Source: Fen-1245 sp963835535
GTDB taxonomy: Bacteria > Gemmatimonadota > Gemmatimonadetes > Gemmatimonadales > JACORV01
DNA length: 64,000 nt
Assembly (NCBI GenBank): GCA_963835535.1
Contig: CAWIFL010000005.1
Coordinates: 744,001 to 808,000 of the forward strand
Direction of reading: 5' to 3'
Both the position numbers and the translations under genes were made by a program. Below the pieces are notes generated by a model, which saw only the letters and a list, made by a program, of their open reading frames with translations, had not been told where the DNA came from and did no database searches. The first letter of the stretch is position 1. Each line of letters starts with the position of its first letter. This document shows positions 62,437 through 64,000 of this stretch, piece after piece.

Positions 62437-63375
62437 GCGAAACGGCGGCCACCCAGCTCAACCGCATCGTGACGGTCGTTGCCGAGCTGAGCCAGCGCGA
62501 GGCGAGTGGGTCTCGGGCCCCTACGCTTTCGCAGGTCGCCGAACGACACGGCACGACTCCCGACCAAATCCGGCGCGATATCCGCTCGCTCACGCAGGCC
62601 AGCGACGAGCCGGACGCCGAGTGGCTGCAGTCCCTTTCGATCTGGCAGGAAGGCGACCGCATCTCGCTGTCGAGTCGCGGTCCCTTCCGCCGGCCGATCC
62701 GCTTCACGGCGGACGAAGTGCTCGCGCTCCAGGTGGGGCTCGCCACGGAAGAAGGTGGGGCGCCGGCGCTGTCGCACGAGCTGGCGGAGCTGGTGCGCCT
62801 TGGCTCTCAGCCGGCGGGCGCCATCGATCTGGGACCGGCACCGGGCGCAGGCGAGGCGCAGGTCGCCGATCTCGCGCGCCGGGCGATGGACGAGCGGCGC
62901 GTGCTCTCGATCCTCTATGCCGGCGGGCACGACCGGGTCGCGAGCCCGCGCGCCGTCGAGCCGCACCAGGTGGTGCTGGCCGAGGGACGGACCTACGTCG
63001 TCGCGTGGTGCCGCAGGAGCGCGTGGCTGGCGGAACTTCCGCGCCGACCGCGTGCTCGATGCCATCCTCGAGTCGGAGACCTTCGAACTTCGGCCGGACT
63101 TCGAGCCGTTCACCGACGGCCAGGCGGTCTACCGCGCGGCGGACGACGCGGTGGACAGCGTCACCGTGCGGTTCGGCCCCGAGATCGCGCGCTGGCTCGA
63201 GGAGCAGTATCCGGATGGGCGGCGCCAGGCGGACGGGTCGGTCCTGGTGACGTTCAAGGTCGCCGACCCCTCCTGGCTGGTGCGGTACGTCCTCCAGTAC
63301 GGGCCGGAGGCCGAGGTGATCTCTCCGGCCGAGTACCGCGAGGCGGTGTGGCGCGCGGTGGGGCGGGGGGCGTGA
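62433..63375 (+). CDS. WYL-domain transcriptional regulator, PafC-like, frameshifted
   Basis: The GTG at 62433 begins SETAATQLNRIVTVVAELSQ, the usual PafC-like opening. A helix-turn-helix region follows (LSQVAERHGTTPDQIRRDIRSLTQ), then a WYL domain (ERRVLSILYAGGHDRVASPRAVEPHQVVLAEGRTYVVAWC). At about 63025-63035 the frame shifts by one base and resumes as GWRNFRADRVLDAILESETFE and the WCX-like C-terminus, ending at a TGA at 63373 that overlaps the next gene's ATG (TGATG). The tandem pair of WYL genes mirrors the pafB-pafC operon. As defence-linked WYL regulators are also common next to phage-resistance genes, either role is possible. Confidence 0.78.
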
Positions 63376-64000
63376 TGAGCAACTCCAAGGGTCAAGCTAC
63401 ACTGACTCCCCAGCCGTCGTGGGCATTCCTGAAGACATTTCGGTGCCACGGACTCACCGGTGTGGTCAGCCGTTCGTGGGCAGGCGTGGATCCATGGCTT
63501 GCCGTCGGGCGCAGGGCGTCAAGCGCCGCCACTACGCGTCTTGAGCGAATCCGGAAGTCATGGGATCGTCGACTAAGCTCGTTGGGTGGTGACCCGTCAG
63601 GGCGCGATTGGACGCAGTTTCGGCCCTTGCGCCTGTCCCGCGAGGAGGATTGGTCTGACTGGCTTGCTTGGCTGTTGCATTGGTCTGAGAGCGGCACCCT
63701 CGCCCACCATCTGTTCGGGCTCTTGGCACCTCGTGCCCGATTGCTGCTGGTGAAGCCCCTTGTGATTCGTGAGGACATGGCGGACGATGTCGCGCGTCGC
63801 GCCGACCTTACTATCAAGTGGGCCCCGGATACGGTGACGTTCGTGGAGGTCAAGACTGGTGATCAGAATCTCGAGAAGACGGCGGAGACCGCCGCCGGCA
63901 TCTGGCGGAAGTACGGACGGCCGCGATTCTGGCGTGCCTGCATCCTCCTTCCCGAGGGTTCGCTCCAGGAGTGGCGCCTGTTCAGGGCGCCACTCGGCCG
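63375..64000 (+). CDS. PD-(D/E)XK nuclease-like protein, 3' end beyond the window
   Basis: An open frame starts at ATG 63375, overlapping the stop of the PafC-like gene by 1 bp, and stays open for 208 codons to the window's end. It reads SNSKGQATLTPQPSWAFL at the start. Its middle has DDVARRADLTIKWAPDTVTFVEVKTGDQN, with an Asp-strand and Glu158-x-Lys160 (EVK), the PD-(D/E)XK nuclease core. The sequence is less GC-biased than the WYL genes. It resembles PD-(D/E)XK proteins found with defence systems, but the missing C-terminus prevents a firm family call. Coupling to the WYL regulators suggests that they control it. Confidence 0.6.
   Translation, partial: MSNSKGQATLTPQPSWAFLKTFRCHGLTGVVSRSWAGVDPWLAVGRRASSAATTRLERIRKSWDRRLSSLGGDPSGRDWTQFRPLRLSREEDWSDWLAWLLHWSESGTLAHHLFGLLAPRARLLLVKPLVIREDMADDVARRADLTIKWAPDTVTFVEVKTGDQNLEKTAETAAGIWRKYGRPRFWRACILLPEGSLQEWRLFRAPLG

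Overview
The window is a GC-rich bacterial chromosome segment, most consistent with Gemmatimonadota or a similar high-GC soil lineage. This is an inference. It rests on an ADOP-type ABC permease, a DUF5916 outer-membrane-associated protein, a sortilin/BNR-like propeller protein, FecR/DUF6600, DUF4956, many secreted peptidases, and frequent GTG starts. No rRNA, tRNA or CRISPR array was seen.

Layout. (1) 1-11.8 kb holds housekeeping and accessory genes: the end of an ADOP permease, a cold-shock protein, a long-chain acyl-CoA ligase, a saccharopine-dehydrogenase-like protein, a cNMP-binding/DUF1003 membrane protein, a DUF4956/CotH-like pair, an Fpg/Nei glycosylase, a cupin, an Hsp15-like S4 protein and DUF2461. 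(2) 11.8-19 kb holds DUF5916, a FecR/DUF6600 protein, a canonical histidine ammonia-lyase and a YncE-like propeller. (3) 19.1-25.3 kb is a compact five-gene operon: MacA-like adaptor, MacB-like ATPase, MacB-like permease, histidine kinase, NtrC-type regulator. It is preceded by a good sigma-54 (-24/-12) promoter and two identical-arm palindromes at enhancer distance. (4) 25.5-28.4 kb encodes the proton-translocating transhydrogenase PntAA-PntAB-PntB. (5) 28.3-45.2 kb is a peptidase and envelope region (M20, S9, M14, DUF2891, blue copper protein, BarA-like hybrid kinase, TPR protein, BNR propeller). It is seeded with at least two families of dispersed short repeats and contains a duplicated small coiled-coil/TM gene. 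(6) 45.4-60.9 kb is a defence island that is visibly more AT-rich in its first 10 kb: Kiwa (KwaAB), HerA-NurA, a DNA methyltransferase, two PD-(D/E)XK-DUF2075 helicases around a small ORF, an HNH endonuclease, an SF2 helicase, a HEPN-like candidate and an ORF6N protein. CTAACG/GTTAG inverted repeats lie at both edges. (7) 60.4-64 kb holds YbjN-like, Smr and tandem WYL (PafB/PafC-like) genes, then the start of a PD-(D/E)XK-like gene that runs off the window.

About ten genes are interrupted by one or more single- or double-base frameshifts, often next to G/C runs. Conserved protein sequence resumes at once in another frame. Because housekeeping genes (fadD, fpg, pntAA) are hit as well as defence genes, uncorrected assembly indels are a serious alternative to true gene decay, although breaks are denser after 48 kb.

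How the genes work together: the MacAB-type exporter, kinase and sigma-54 activator look like a self-regulating efflux module. The peptidases, propeller proteins and HutH suggest peptide and amino-acid scavenging. The island stacks membrane-sensing, DNA-end-processing, modification, restriction and abortive-infection candidates.
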